From contig JAPFFF010000026.1 in assembly GCA_039105265.1 (NCBI GenBank), positions 372,001-436,000 on the forward strand: a stretch of DNA of 64,000 nucleotides. Reading direction: 5' to 3'. The translations under genes and the position numbers were made by a program. Below are positions 50,808-60,149 of this stretch, one piece after another; position 1 is the stretch's first letter; each line of letters starts with the position of its first letter. This DNA is from Tritrichomonas musculus. Lineage: Eukaryota; Parabasalia; Tritrichomonadida; Tritrichomonadidae. The notes beneath the pieces were generated by a model. The model saw nothing but the letters and a program-made list of their open reading frames with translations, was not told where the DNA came from and searched no databases.

Positions 50808-51194
50808 TTAAAAAATATGATATGATAATGCAATTAAATTATTTTTATTTAAATTTTTGTTGTTATGTCAATGTTTGATCATTTTTTATCTCATAAAATT
50901 TTCAAAATATTGAAAGGATTTTAATGGCATTTCAAAATTCCCGTTTTTGTTTATAAATAAATGTACACAAAATATTTATTATAATGATCCAACAAAAGAA
51001 AAAAATGAATTTTTTTTCAAAATCTTTTTTGAAAGAAAAATTTTTATTTGAAAATGCATTCTCAATTATCTCAAAATTTTTAAATTATTTCAATGAATTA
51101 GAAAAATTTTTAATCAAACTTTGACAATGGAACAGGACAAAAATTAAAAATAAAAATAATTTAATTGCATTATCATATCATATCATTTTTGTAA
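50808..51194. promoter_or_regulatory. P2-P2 spacer at the centre of the large palindrome
   Basis: 387 bp, not itself palindromic. The left side holds a shortened, diverged upstream sequence (TTGTTGTTATGTCAATGTTT; GTTTATAAATAAATGTACAC). The right side holds the full P2 upstream sequence. The diverged form also appears upstream of the last P2 gene (63500-63660). Confidence 0.6.
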
Positions 51195-51548
51195 ATGAAA
51201 TATATAGCTGCTTATATGTTAGTCAAATTAAATAAAGAGAATCCAAAAGTCGAAGATATAAAAAGAATAATTGAAAGTGTTGGAAATGAATTTGAAGAAA
51301 AGAAAGCAGAAGAAATCATCAATAAATTAGAAGGACGAAACATTAACGAAGTTATTGAAGAAGGTCAAACAAAACTCAGAAATATTTCAAACGACGGAAC
51401 AACAAGAAATGAACAACAAACATCAAACGAACAAATTGGAGACAAAGATAAAGATAAAGATAAAGATAAAGAAAGAGAAAGAGAAGAAATAAATGAAGAA
51501 GAAGAAGCATTAGAACTTGGAGATGTTTTTGATGATCTTTTCAATTAA
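51195..51548 (+). CDS. RPLP2: 60S acidic ribosomal protein P2
   Basis: 117 residues; mirror partner of 50454. Confidence 0.95.
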   Translation: MKYIAAYMLVKLNKENPKVEDIKRIIESVGNEFEEKKAEEIINKLEGRNINEVIEEGQTKLRNISNDGTTRNEQQTSNEQIGDKDKDKDKDKEREREEINEEEEALELGDVFDDLFN

Positions 51549-51654
51549 ATTTAAATAAAAAAGTTATTTGATTAATATTTTTTCTTTATTTTATATAAAA
51601 TGCTTGTCATTTAATTAAGATAAGAAATAAAAAAAGTAGTGAAAAGTGAAAAAG

Positions 51655-51726
51655 AGGGGACGACCGGAATCGAACCGATGACCAGTGGAACTGCAATCCA
51701 ATACTCTACCATTGAGCTACATCCCC
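51655..51726 (-). tRNA. tRNA-Cys (GCA)
   Basis: Same sequence as the copy at 5574; two TTTTCAC units. Confidence 0.95.
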
Positions 51727-51761
51727 TTCTATTCTTTTATTATATTATATTTAAAAAAAAG

Positions 51762-51817
51762 AGGGGACGACGGGAATCAAATTAAGTAAAATTGTTATAA
51801 GCAACTATATATTTCAT
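51762..51817 (-). pseudogene. P2-start/tRNA-Cys-end relic
   Basis: Same 56 bp as at 24604. Confidence 0.85.
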
Positions 51818-51960
51818 TGTATCCAATTTTTATTTAATAAAAACTTCAAAAAATAAAAGTATGATTCAACTTAATTTAAATGTTAATCATAAAAAGATAT
51901 TTGCGATTAAAAAAATTCTTTGATTTTTATTTAATTAAAATAAGAGAAGATTAAAGTGTC

Positions 51961-52296
51961 TTAACCAAAAAGATCATCAAATCCACCCATTTCCATTTCT
52001 TCTTCTTCTTTATTTCCTTCTTTTCCTTTTTCTTCTTCTTTTCCTTCTTCATTTATTATTTCTGAGTTTTCTTGATTTCTTGATTCTGTTGTTGAATATC
52101 CTCCAAGATTTGTTCTTTTGATAAGTTCTGATATATCATGAGTTTTGAAATATTCTGTAAAGATATCTGCCCAATATGAATCAATTTTGACACCTGCTGC
52201 ATTTAAAAGTGTATTTATTTTTTCAGAAGTAATTTCAACATTATCATCATTCAAAATGAGTGCAGCATAAACACAAGCGAGTTCAGGTGATGTCAT
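51961..52296 (-). CDS. RPLP1: 60S acidic ribosomal protein P1
   Basis: 111 residues; combines EITSE with FKTHD, a mixture of the variants seen singly in other copies. Confidence 0.95.
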   Translation of the reverse strand: MTSPELACVYAALILNDDNVEITSEKINTLLNAAGVKIDSYWADIFTEYFKTHDISELIKRTNLGGYSTTESRNQENSEIINEEGKEEEKGKEGNKEEEEMEMGGFDDLFG

Positions 52297-52886
52297 TTTA
52301 AATTCTAAAAATAAAAATGAAGTATTTTATAATTTTACAATTTTACAACTTTTTTATTTTAAAATTCAACAAATTGAATTATATTTTTTTTTATCAAACT
52401 TTGACAAACAAAATTCATGTCATCAAATTTCTCTCAAATTTAAAAACAAAATTCCTAGAATAAGAATTATCCAATAACCAAGTATAAATATTCCAAAATT
52501 TACATTTTTTAGTATATAAAATAAATTCATCTATTTAAATTTTGGTTGTAATGTCAATGTTTGATCATTATTTATTTCACAAAATTTTTAAAAATATTGA
52601 AAGGAATTTTGAGACATTTCAAAATTTTCAAATTTGTTGAATATGAATAAATATAACCATATTTATTCATTATGATTATCCAACAAGAGAAAAGAATGAA
52701 TATTTTTTCAAAATCTTTTTTGAAAGTAAAATTTTTATTTGAAAGTACATTCTCAATTATCTCAAAATTTTTAAATTATTTCAATGAATTAGAAAAATTT
52801 TTAATCAAACTTTGACAATGGAACAGGACAAAAATATAAAAATAAAAATTATTTAATTGCATTATCATATCATATCATTTTTATAA
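52297..52886. promoter_or_regulatory. Shared P1-P2 upstream region
   Basis: 590 bp; inverted layout of 6100-6693. Confidence 0.6.
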
Positions 52887-53228
52887 ATGAAATATATAGC
52901 TGCTTATATGTTAGTCAAATTAAATAAAGAGAATCCAAAAGTCGAAGATATAAAAAGGATAATTGAAAGTGTTGGAAATGAATTTGAAGAAAAGAAAGCA
53001 GAAGAAATCATCAATAAATTAGAAGGACGAAACATTAACGAAGTTATTGAAGAAGGTCAAACAAAACTCAGAAATATTTCAAACGACGGAACAACAAGAA
53101 ATGAACAACAAACATCAAACGAACAAATTGGAGATAAAGATAAAGACAAAGACAAAGACAAAGAAGAAGTAAATGAAGAAGAAGAAGCATTAGAACTTGG
53201 AGATGTTTTTGATGATCTTTTCAATTAA
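52887..53228 (+). CDS. RPLP2: 60S acidic ribosomal protein P2
   Basis: 113 residues, EEKK type; linker DKDKDKDKEEV. Confidence 0.95.
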   Translation: MKYIAAYMLVKLNKENPKVEDIKRIIESVGNEFEEKKAEEIINKLEGRNINEVIEEGQTKLRNISNDGTTRNEQQTSNEQIGDKDKDKDKDKEEVNEEEEALELGDVFDDLFN

Positions 53229-53351
53229 ATTTAAATAAAAAAGTTATTTGATTAATATTTTTCTCTTTTTTATATAAAATGCTTGTCATTTGATTAAGAT
53301 AAGAAATAAAAAAAGTAAAAAGTGAAAAGTGAAAAGTGAAAAGTGAAAAAG

Positions 53352-53423
53352 AGGGGACGACCGGAATCGAACCGATGACCAGTGGAACTGCAATCCAATA
53401 CTCTACCATTGAGCTACATCCCC
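53352..53423 (-). tRNA. tRNA-Cys (GCA)
   Basis: Same sequence as the copy at 5574; about five TTTTCAC units, the outermost altered. Confidence 0.95.
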
Positions 53424-53958
53424 TTCTATTCTTTCATTTTATTTTATTATAATAATGTCTTCTTTTTTTGATGTGACTATAAAACTTTTTTATCATTATA
53501 TCTGAATTTAATACTAATATTACATATATTTAAAAAACAGATATATTACACTTTCATATATGAACATTTTATAATTTATTATTATGCTTATTTGCCTTGT
53601 TGTTCCATTTTTTCTTCTAATTTTATCTAATTATTATTTTTTCAATAAATATTAGCAAAACTTAAAAAAATGAATATTTTATGATGTTTAATTAAGCATA
53701 CATCAGCTTTTTAATTAGAAAAATAAAATTTTATGAAAATCTAATATTTTATGTATCTTAGAACATTCTCTATTAAATTAATCATCATAATTATATTTAT
53801 TATCAGATATATAACTATTTTTAATAATAAAATAAGGTTCATACTCCTTTGTTCTCTAAAAAAATCGTATTTTGTTATATTGAAAATTGAATGTAAAATG
53901 ATCGTTGCTAATCTAAAAAAAAATCTATTTCCTAAAAAAAATCTATTTCCTAAACAGC
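53424..53958. other. AT-rich spacer
   Basis: Inverted copy of 34538-35075, with small differences in the AAAAAAATCTATTTCC tract; no gene. Confidence 0.65.
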
Positions 53959-54234
53959 TGTAAGTATTATAAAATGACTGCTGAAAAAGGAGATACCGAT
54001 GCAATATTTGCATGAGGATCAATGTTTCAAAAAGGCGAAAGAGTTGAAATTAATAAAGAAGACGCTGCAAAGTATTACAAAATGTCATCCGACTTAGGAA
54101 ATGAAAATGCTACTTTTAAGTATGCAGTTTTGCTGTTGAAAGGAGAAGGAGTTAAAGCTGTCATTAAGCAAGCATTGATGTATTTGCAAATGCTGGCAGA
54201 AAATGGAGACGAAGAAGCTATAAATCTTTTATAA
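53959..54234 (+). pseudogene. Sel1-repeat gene fragment (copy 3)
   Basis: Same fragment and same internal TGA (54013-54015) as at 34262-34537, with KYAVLLLKGEG in place of KYAVMLLKGEG. Confidence 0.75.
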
Positions 54235-54508
54235 GTGATCATACAAAAAGTAAAATCTGAATAAATACTTAGAATAATTTATATAGATTTTTTGTTTTTA
54301 ACTTTTCATTTGCTATTACAATTACAACTAAAGTCATATGAAGTTTTTTGTTGATTTAGGTAGCATATGACTTAAAAAAATGAGAAAATATTAGATTATT
54401 CAAATTTGAACTCCAGATTGAATGAAAAATATTCTCATCTTTTTATGGCATATTAAAAAACATTCAAAATTTAAATAAGATTGAAATTTTATTTCATTAT
54501 CTATTAAT

Positions 54509-56911
54509 TCATTTAGTAATTGATGGAATGACTCCATTGATTACTTGTTCCCAGTTGACTGATGCCTCAATTCTCTTCAACCATTTAAATGCCTTTTCTT
54601 TTGCAAACCTCCATCGTCCTGTGTTGTCGCTAAAGAATTTTTCAAGGTAAGCGAGTGTGAACACAGTTGAGACGACCCTCTTCTTTACAATTGGCGATGC
54701 TGACAAATCCACGCCTGGTACTTCGATCGGCTTTCCTTCTAACTTTTTGGTTACAAAAAGTGACGGCAAATCCCAGAAACCGTCACGGCTTTGAAGTCTA
54801 ATCACATCACTGACAGATGCCTCTTCGTTCCACACCTTCGACGGGTCGATTTCTTCCTCAACTGGAGGCTTAACAGATTCAGGCGAAGAATCAGCAGCAT
54901 CAACAGCATCAGCATCATCAGCATCATCATTATCTTCATCGGCATCATCAGGAATTGATGATTTTTTGCCTTTTTTCTTTGAAAATCTCATCTTCATCTT
55001 TTTTCCCTTTTTTTTCTTAGAAAGCTTCATAGGTGCTTCTTCAATGCATTCTTCTTTACAGAATTCTTCACAGCATTCGTATTCTCTTTCATAACATCCG
55101 CCAAATGATTTCATTGAACAGAATTCCATTCTATCTTCCATCATTGGCTCAGCTTCATAAAGACGCGCTCCAATTCTTTTAGATGCAACATCAAAAGAGC
55201 AGCATTCCGCCATGCATTCATCCATCATTTCCATCATGCCATCACAAACTTCTTCTTCCACAGCTGCATTTTCGACATAGCTGTTCTCAGAAACAGCAAC
55301 GTAGCTCGTGAAGTCGCACATGACTCCACTTGACAAAGAAAGAGCAATAGACTTCTTCTCATCGTTAGCAATCCTCTTCAGCTGGTTCCATGCAAACAAA
55401 GCATAAATTGGCGATTTTGAATCTAACGCTTCATTAACCGTCCACTTTTCTTTCAAACCAATAACGTTCTCAATTTCATCACTATTTTGTTTGAATTGTG
55501 CAGTGATCATCACTTCTTCAACTGGCTGCTCTGAACAGACAAAGAGTTGTGTAACAACGCCTGGTAGAAGTGGAGGTAGTGGATAGGGAACTGCTTCAAA
55601 TGAGTCGTTTCCTTCGATGTGAAGTTGAGTTTCAGAGGCAGCTTCAAGAAGAGAAAGCTCGAGTTGTTCGCCGACTTTTGATGGAAGTTCGTCTCTGTTG
55701 AAGACAAAGTCGCTCTTTCCATGAGTTATTTCTGTGATTTCATCGAGAAAGCCTGCATCAGCACCATGACCAAGTCCAATAGCAAAAATACGGTTATAAC
55801 AGCGGTTTTCGGTAACTTTTTGAATGACTTTTTGGCGCTCGTAAACTTCGCCGTCGGTTATGATGAAAAGTTGACGTTGGCAACCGATTTTAACTTCCTT
55901 CTTAAAAAGTTCTTCAAGCATTGAAAGCATCTCGGTTCCACCCAAGTTAGCACGCATTTTATCAATGAAGGTTTTGGCTTTTTCAATGTTTGAATCAACT
56001 TTTTCTGAGGACTCTTCAAAAAGTTTGTCATATTTGGTTCCAAAGCGGATTATGTTGAAGTAACTCGTTGGAGGTAGCCTTGAAAGGAAAAGGTGAAGTG
56101 ATTCTTTGGCTTTTCGCATCGATTCGCCTAACATAGATGCTGAACAGTCAATTAGAAATACATATTCTTTAGAATTACTTTTAATTGATTCAAATTGTGG
56201 TATAACTGATATGGATGTGGTATTCTTTGATTGTACCATTTGACTTTGGACTGGCTCCTTAAATTCAGTCATTATTAATATATTTTCATCAGTAATGACG
56301 GTAGATCGAATAGTAAGTTTGCCATTGCAATCGTCTGTTTTTGCATAGTTGGATTCACAGTTCGTATAAACATCTGATATCGGACGTAAGTGGGAAATTG
56401 TTAAATCAACATTTATTTCTAATGAAGGCAAATTGTATAAATCTGTAACTGATCCATCGGGTTCTGACGCTTGAAGAGGTATCTTTGTCAGAATTGTTGT
56501 AGGATTTTGAAGAGTGGACATAAAGGCGCATTGGAATATTATGGCAACAACTTTATTTTTTGGAACATTCCCAATCTTAACTGCTGTAATCCCTGGAGCT
56601 ACTTTTTCTGTCTTTGCAGCAGTACGGCCAGCTCTCTTTGCTTCCTTGAAAGTTTCCTCAGCAGCTGGATTACTTCTTAATTCCGCGTTAATTGTTTCTT
56701 CTCCAACTTGAAATTTCATGCTATATATGCATAAGTTGTTATCTGAGGGAAAAACATAAGATACTTCATCAAGATCTTCTTCTGTTTGGATTGACTGATA
56801 AATTTCTAAACTCTGGATAAAACCTTTTTGAGTTCCTGTGATTCGAAGAGATTTTGGCTGTAAAGTTATGAAATCATTATTTTTCCTGGAACAAAAAGAT
56901 CCAAGTCCCAT
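54509..56911 (-). CDS. VIT and VWA domain protein (copy 3)
   Basis: 800 residues from the ATG at 56911. It differs from the other two copies at three places I can see (SHLRPISD for SHLHPISD; KEECIEE for KEDCIEE; MRFSKKK for MRLSKKK). The metal-site residues are unchanged. Confidence 0.9.
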   Translation of the reverse strand: MGLGSFCSRKNNDFITLQPKSLRITGTQKGFIQSLEIYQSIQTEEDLDEVSYVFPSDNNLCIYSMKFQVGEETINAELRSNPAAEETFKEAKRAGRTAAKTEKVAPGITAVKIGNVPKNKVVAIIFQCAFMSTLQNPTTILTKIPLQASEPDGSVTDLYNLPSLEINVDLTISHLRPISDVYTNCESNYAKTDDCNGKLTIRSTVITDENILIMTEFKEPVQSQMVQSKNTTSISVIPQFESIKSNSKEYVFLIDCSASMLGESMRKAKESLHLFLSRLPPTSYFNIIRFGTKYDKLFEESSEKVDSNIEKAKTFIDKMRANLGGTEMLSMLEELFKKEVKIGCQRQLFIITDGEVYERQKVIQKVTENRCYNRIFAIGLGHGADAGFLDEITEITHGKSDFVFNRDELPSKVGEQLELSLLEAASETQLHIEGNDSFEAVPYPLPPLLPGVVTQLFVCSEQPVEEVMITAQFKQNSDEIENVIGLKEKWTVNEALDSKSPIYALFAWNQLKRIANDEKKSIALSLSSGVMCDFTSYVAVSENSYVENAAVEEEVCDGMMEMMDECMAECCSFDVASKRIGARLYEAEPMMEDRMEFCSMKSFGGCYEREYECCEEFCKEECIEEAPMKLSKKKKGKKMKMRFSKKKGKKSSIPDDADEDNDDADDADAVDAADSSPESVKPPVEEEIDPSKVWNEEASVSDVIRLQSRDGFWDLPSLFVTKKLEGKPIEVPGVDLSASPIVKKRVVSTVFTLAYLEKFFSDNTGRWRFAKEKAFKWLKRIEASVNWEQVINGVIPSITK

Positions 56912-57034
56912 TTGTAAATAAAATAAAATAAATTTTTTTTTCAATGAGGTGTTGAGGATTTCATAGCCATTTATACTTTGAAAATAATATAAAATTTTAT
57001 TATATGAAAATTGCAAAAATAGATTATATTGCAT

Positions 57035-57242
57035 TATGCAATATATATTGATTATTTAAATTATTATAATTTTTATTGGTATCTATTATATTAAATATAA
57101 TATGAGTTTCTGATGAATAATCTGAATATTTGATTTTTGGATTCTCTTTATATCTTCGACTTTTATATTTTATCTTAATTAATGACAAAGATTTTATATA
57201 AGAAAGAGAAAAATATTAATCAAATAACTTTTTTATTTAAAT
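57035..57242. other. Spacer with P2 scrap
   Basis: Inverted copy of 44751-44958, including the scrambled P2 coding scrap near 57135-57175. Confidence 0.6.
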
Positions 57243-57584
57243 TTAGTTGAAAAGATCATCAAAAACATCTCCAAGTTCTAATGCTTCTTCTTCTTCATTT
57301 ACTTCTTCTTTGTCTTTGTCTTTGTCTTTGTCTTTATCTCCAATTTGTTCGTTTGATGTTTGTTGTTCATTTCTTGTTGTTCCGTCGTTTGAAATATTTC
57401 TGAGTTTTGTTTGACCTTCTTCAATAACTTCGTTAATGCTTCGTCCTTCTAATTTATTGATGATTTCTTCTGCTTTCCTTTCTTCAAATTCATTTCCAAC
57501 ACTTTCAATTATTCTTTTTATATCTTCGACTTTTGGATTCTCTTTATTTAATTTGACTAACATATAAGCAGCTATATATTTCAT
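57243..57584 (-). CDS. RPLP2: 60S acidic ribosomal protein P2
   Basis: 113 residues, EERK type, with EGRSINE instead of EGRNINE. Only about 30 bp of its normal upstream sequence (TCATATCATATCATTTTTG) remain before foreign sequence and a transposon, so its expression may differ. Confidence 0.93.
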   Translation of the reverse strand: MKYIAAYMLVKLNKENPKVEDIKRIIESVGNEFEERKAEEIINKLEGRSINEVIEEGQTKLRNISNDGTTRNEQQTSNEQIGDKDKDKDKDKEEVNEEEEALELGDVFDDLFN

Positions 57585-57789
57585 TTACAAAAATGATATG
57601 ATATGATAATATTTTCTGGGCGTATGGACATTTTAATCAAAAATTGTCGTTCACTTTTTCAATACATAAATGGTTGTTAAACTTTTTGAATGAAATTGGT
57701 AGTAATACAAAAAGTTTTGATTTTTGAGAGTGTATTGAAAATTAACAAACTTTTTGAAATAAAAAAAATGGATGGGAAGATACAGAAGA

Positions 57790-58035
57790 TGACGAGGTAC
57801 GGAAGATGAGGTACGGAAGACGAGGTACAAATGACGAGATACAGATGACGAGGTAAGGAAGACGAGATACAGATGACGAGGTACGGAAGACGAGATACAG
57901 ATGACGAGATACAGATGACGAGGTACGGAAGACGAGATACAGATGACGAGATACAGATGACGAGGCACAAATGACGAGATACAGATGACGAGGCACAAAT
58001 GACGAGGTATAGATGATGAGGCGCAAATGACGAGT
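57790..58035 (+). repeat. 14-bp minisatellite, left arm of element A
   Basis: Units GACGAGATACAGAT, GACGAGGTACGGAA and GACGAGGCACAAAT are intermixed. Their complement lacks stops in all three frames, so long apparent reading frames result; I take these as non-coding. Confidence 0.9.
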
Positions 58036-58044
58036 TTCTTTGTT

Positions 58045-58390
58045 TCAGCCGAAGCATTACAAAAAGACAAGGATGATCAGTAATTTCAACGTCATCCACG
58101 CCAGCAACAACAGCAGCCGAAGCATTACAGGAAGACAAGGATGATCAGCAATTTCAACGTCATCCACGCCAGCAACAACATCAGCCGAAGCATTACAAAA
58201 AGACAAGGATGATCAGTAATTTCAACGTCATCCACGCCAGCAACAACAGCAGCCGAAGCATTACAGGAAGACAAGGATGATCAGTAATTTCAACGTCATC
58301 CACGCCAGCAACAACAGCAGCCGAAGCATTACAGGAAGACAAGGATGATCAGCAATTTCAACGTCATCCACGCCAGCAACAACAACATGC
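58045..58390 (+). repeat. 68-bp satellite, five units (element A)
   Basis: Each unit contains TTTCAACGTCATCCACGCC, CAGCAACAACA and GCCGAAGCATTACA. 68 is not a multiple of three, which argues against coding. Confidence 0.9.
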
Positions 58391-58487
58391 TAAGCTGTGA
58401 TAAATAAACAAATATAATTAAAATAATAAAAAACAAAAATAATTATTTTTCATATATTAAATTTTATTTATTCAGCAACAACAAAAA

Positions 58488-58890
58488 GACGAGGTACCTC
58501 GTCATCTGTATCTCGTCTTCCGTACCTCGTCATTTGTGCTTCGTCATTTGTACCTCGTCATTTGTGCCTCGTCATCTGTATCTCGTCTTCCGTACCTAGT
58601 CATCTGTATCTCGTCATCTGTATCTCGTCTTCCGTACCTCGTCATTTGTGCCTCGTCATCTGTATCTCGTCATCTGTATCTCGTCTTCCGTACCTCGTCA
58701 TTTGTGCCTCGTCTTCCGTACCTCGTCATTTGTGCCTCGTCATCTGTATCTCGTCATTTGTGCCTCGTCATCTGTATCTCGTCATCTGTATCTCGTCTTC
58801 CGTACCTCGTCATTTGTGCCTCGTCTTCCTTACCTCGTCATCTGTATCTCGTCTTCCGTACCTCGTCATCTGTACCTCGTCATCTTCTGT
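58488..58890 (-). repeat. 14-bp minisatellite, right arm of element A
   Basis: Same units as the left arm but inverted. The array begins with the palindrome GACGAGGTACCTCGTC. Confidence 0.9.
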
Positions 58891-59054
58891 ATCTTCCCAT
58901 CCATTTTTTTTTATTTCAAAAAGTTTGTTAATTTTCAATACACTCTCAAAAATCAAAACTTTTTGTATTACTACCAATTTCATTCAAAAAGTTTAACAAC
59001 CATTTATGTATTGAAAAAGTGAACGACAATTTTTGATTAAAATGTCCATTCGCC

Positions 59055-59315
59055 ATTTTCTGGGAAGGCTTGCTAGTTACCTAACGAACAAGGTGTCCAC
59101 TTTTTGATAACAAATATACTTCATCCTCTTTTTGAGAGCCAATATTTTCAAAAGAGACATATGAACTTTTTCAATATTTTGTTTTTGTTTAGAACTGTTA
59201 ATATTTTCAATGACTTTAGCGCCATTTTAAATATTTAGGCCGTAAAGAAGAATTTATGTGATCTTTTTCAAAACTTTTTATATGATTTATACCATAAATC
59301 AAATAAAATGTAGCG
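59055..59315. other. Spacer between element A and tRNA-Tyr
   Basis: Mostly unique sequence with no gene; the last 50 bp are the conserved tRNA-Tyr flank. Confidence 0.6.
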
Positions 59316-59401
59316 CCGCTCTTAGCTCAGTGGTAGAGCATGTGACTGTAGAAATAAAGATGGATATCACAGGGTCGCCGGTTCGATTCCAGCAGCGCGG
59401 A
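59316..59401 (+). tRNA. tRNA-Tyr (GTA) with a 14-nt intron
   Basis: Same exons and AAATAAAGATGGAT intron as at 7398. A very long T tract (about 59423-59454) follows. Confidence 0.93.
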
Positions 59402-59422
59402 TTTTTTCATTTTTTTTATTTT

Positions 59423-59457
<35 letters not shown>

Positions 59458-59976
59458 TGTGTGTTTTTTTTGAAAATGCGCTCTCCTGTATAAAAATTTA
59501 TTTAATGAGCATTTAAGAACGGTCCCATAATGAATTTAAATCATTTTGAATATCATTCCAGAAAAATCAATGCTGGGATCTCAAACTTCACATATATAAT
59601 AAAATTTACCAAAAACATTCATTGAATATAATAAATAGGAATAATGTAAATATATTTACTATTCATTTACTCCTCTAAATGATTTTAATTGTTCAAAATC
59701 TTTTTTTTTTTTTTTTTACTATGATTTGATCTCTCCATCATTATGATCATAAGTTCAGCATGCTGTGCATGTTTCTGTAAATTAATTCAAATTCTTTGAA
59801 ATTGATTTTTAAGTTTTTTTGAATAAACATTTTATAATAAGTGATTGACAATGTTCATGACGAGGTTTTGGAGAATGCTCAAAAATATTCATTTTTGGAT
59901 TATGACTGTCTTTATCTCAGTCAGCATTTCTTTATACTTTCATTTATAATCTCTATTTTATAATTTTGATTTTCAA
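59402..59976. other. tRNA-Tyr downstream tract with orphan remnants
   Basis: Copy of 26683-27230: long T-run, AT-rich sequence, a second T-run near 59701, and the HSPKPRHEP/DELKES remnants (-), the latter interrupted by element B at 59977. Confidence 0.6.
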
Positions 59977-60149
59977 GGCGAATGGACATTTTAATCAAAA
60001 ATTGTCGTTCACTTTTTCAATACATAAATGGTTGTTAAACTTTTTGAATGAAATTGGTAGTAATACAAAAAGTTTTGATTTTTGAGAGTGTATTGAAAAT
60101 TAACAAACTTTTTGAAATAAAAAAAAATGGATGGGAAGATACAGAAGAT

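Larger units (their letters stand above)
30840..53230. repeat. Direct repeat, unit about 8.9 kb, offset about 13.5 kb
   Basis: 30840-39720 and 44340-53230 carry the same gene order in the same direction: P2, VWA, Sel1 fragment, tRNA-Cys, P2, P1, relic, tRNA-Cys, P2, P2, tRNA-Cys, relic, P1, P2. Offsets between matching genes run from 13,479 to 13,513 bp; the small steps come from linker and TTTTCAC length differences. Confidence 0.9.
44391..57584. repeat. 13.2-kb palindrome of stalk, tRNA and VWA genes
   Basis: Reading outward from the P2-P2 spacer near 51,000, both arms hold P2, tRNA-Cys, relic, P1, P2, tRNA-Cys, AT spacer, Sel1 fragment, VIT/VWA gene and P2, in mirror order and at matching distances (arms about 6.6 kb). 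The arms differ slightly, for example in the VWA and outer P2 genes. Confidence 0.9.
57619..59054. mobile_element. Long-TIR, Mutator-like non-autonomous element A (1436 bp)
   Basis: Terminal inverted repeats of about 170 bp begin GGCGTATGGACATTTTAATC (left) and GGCGAATGGACATTTTAATC (right, inverted). ATTTTCTG flanks both sides (57611-57618 and 59055-59062). Inside each arm is an array of 14-bp units in opposite orientations (about 57790-58035 and 58488-58890). The middle holds five 68-bp units and an AT spacer. Long TIRs and 8-9 bp duplications suit Mutator-like elements. No transposase is present. Confidence 0.9.

Noticed and set aside
57651-58138. Long overlapping open frames (94-153 codons) rich in Arg-His-Leu-Val-Ser
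   Set aside because: They are translations of the 14-bp minisatellite, open in all three frames on one strand. No start context, no domain.
58536-59022. Open frames of 124-144 codons on the plus strand
   Set aside because: Same minisatellite in the other arm of element A.
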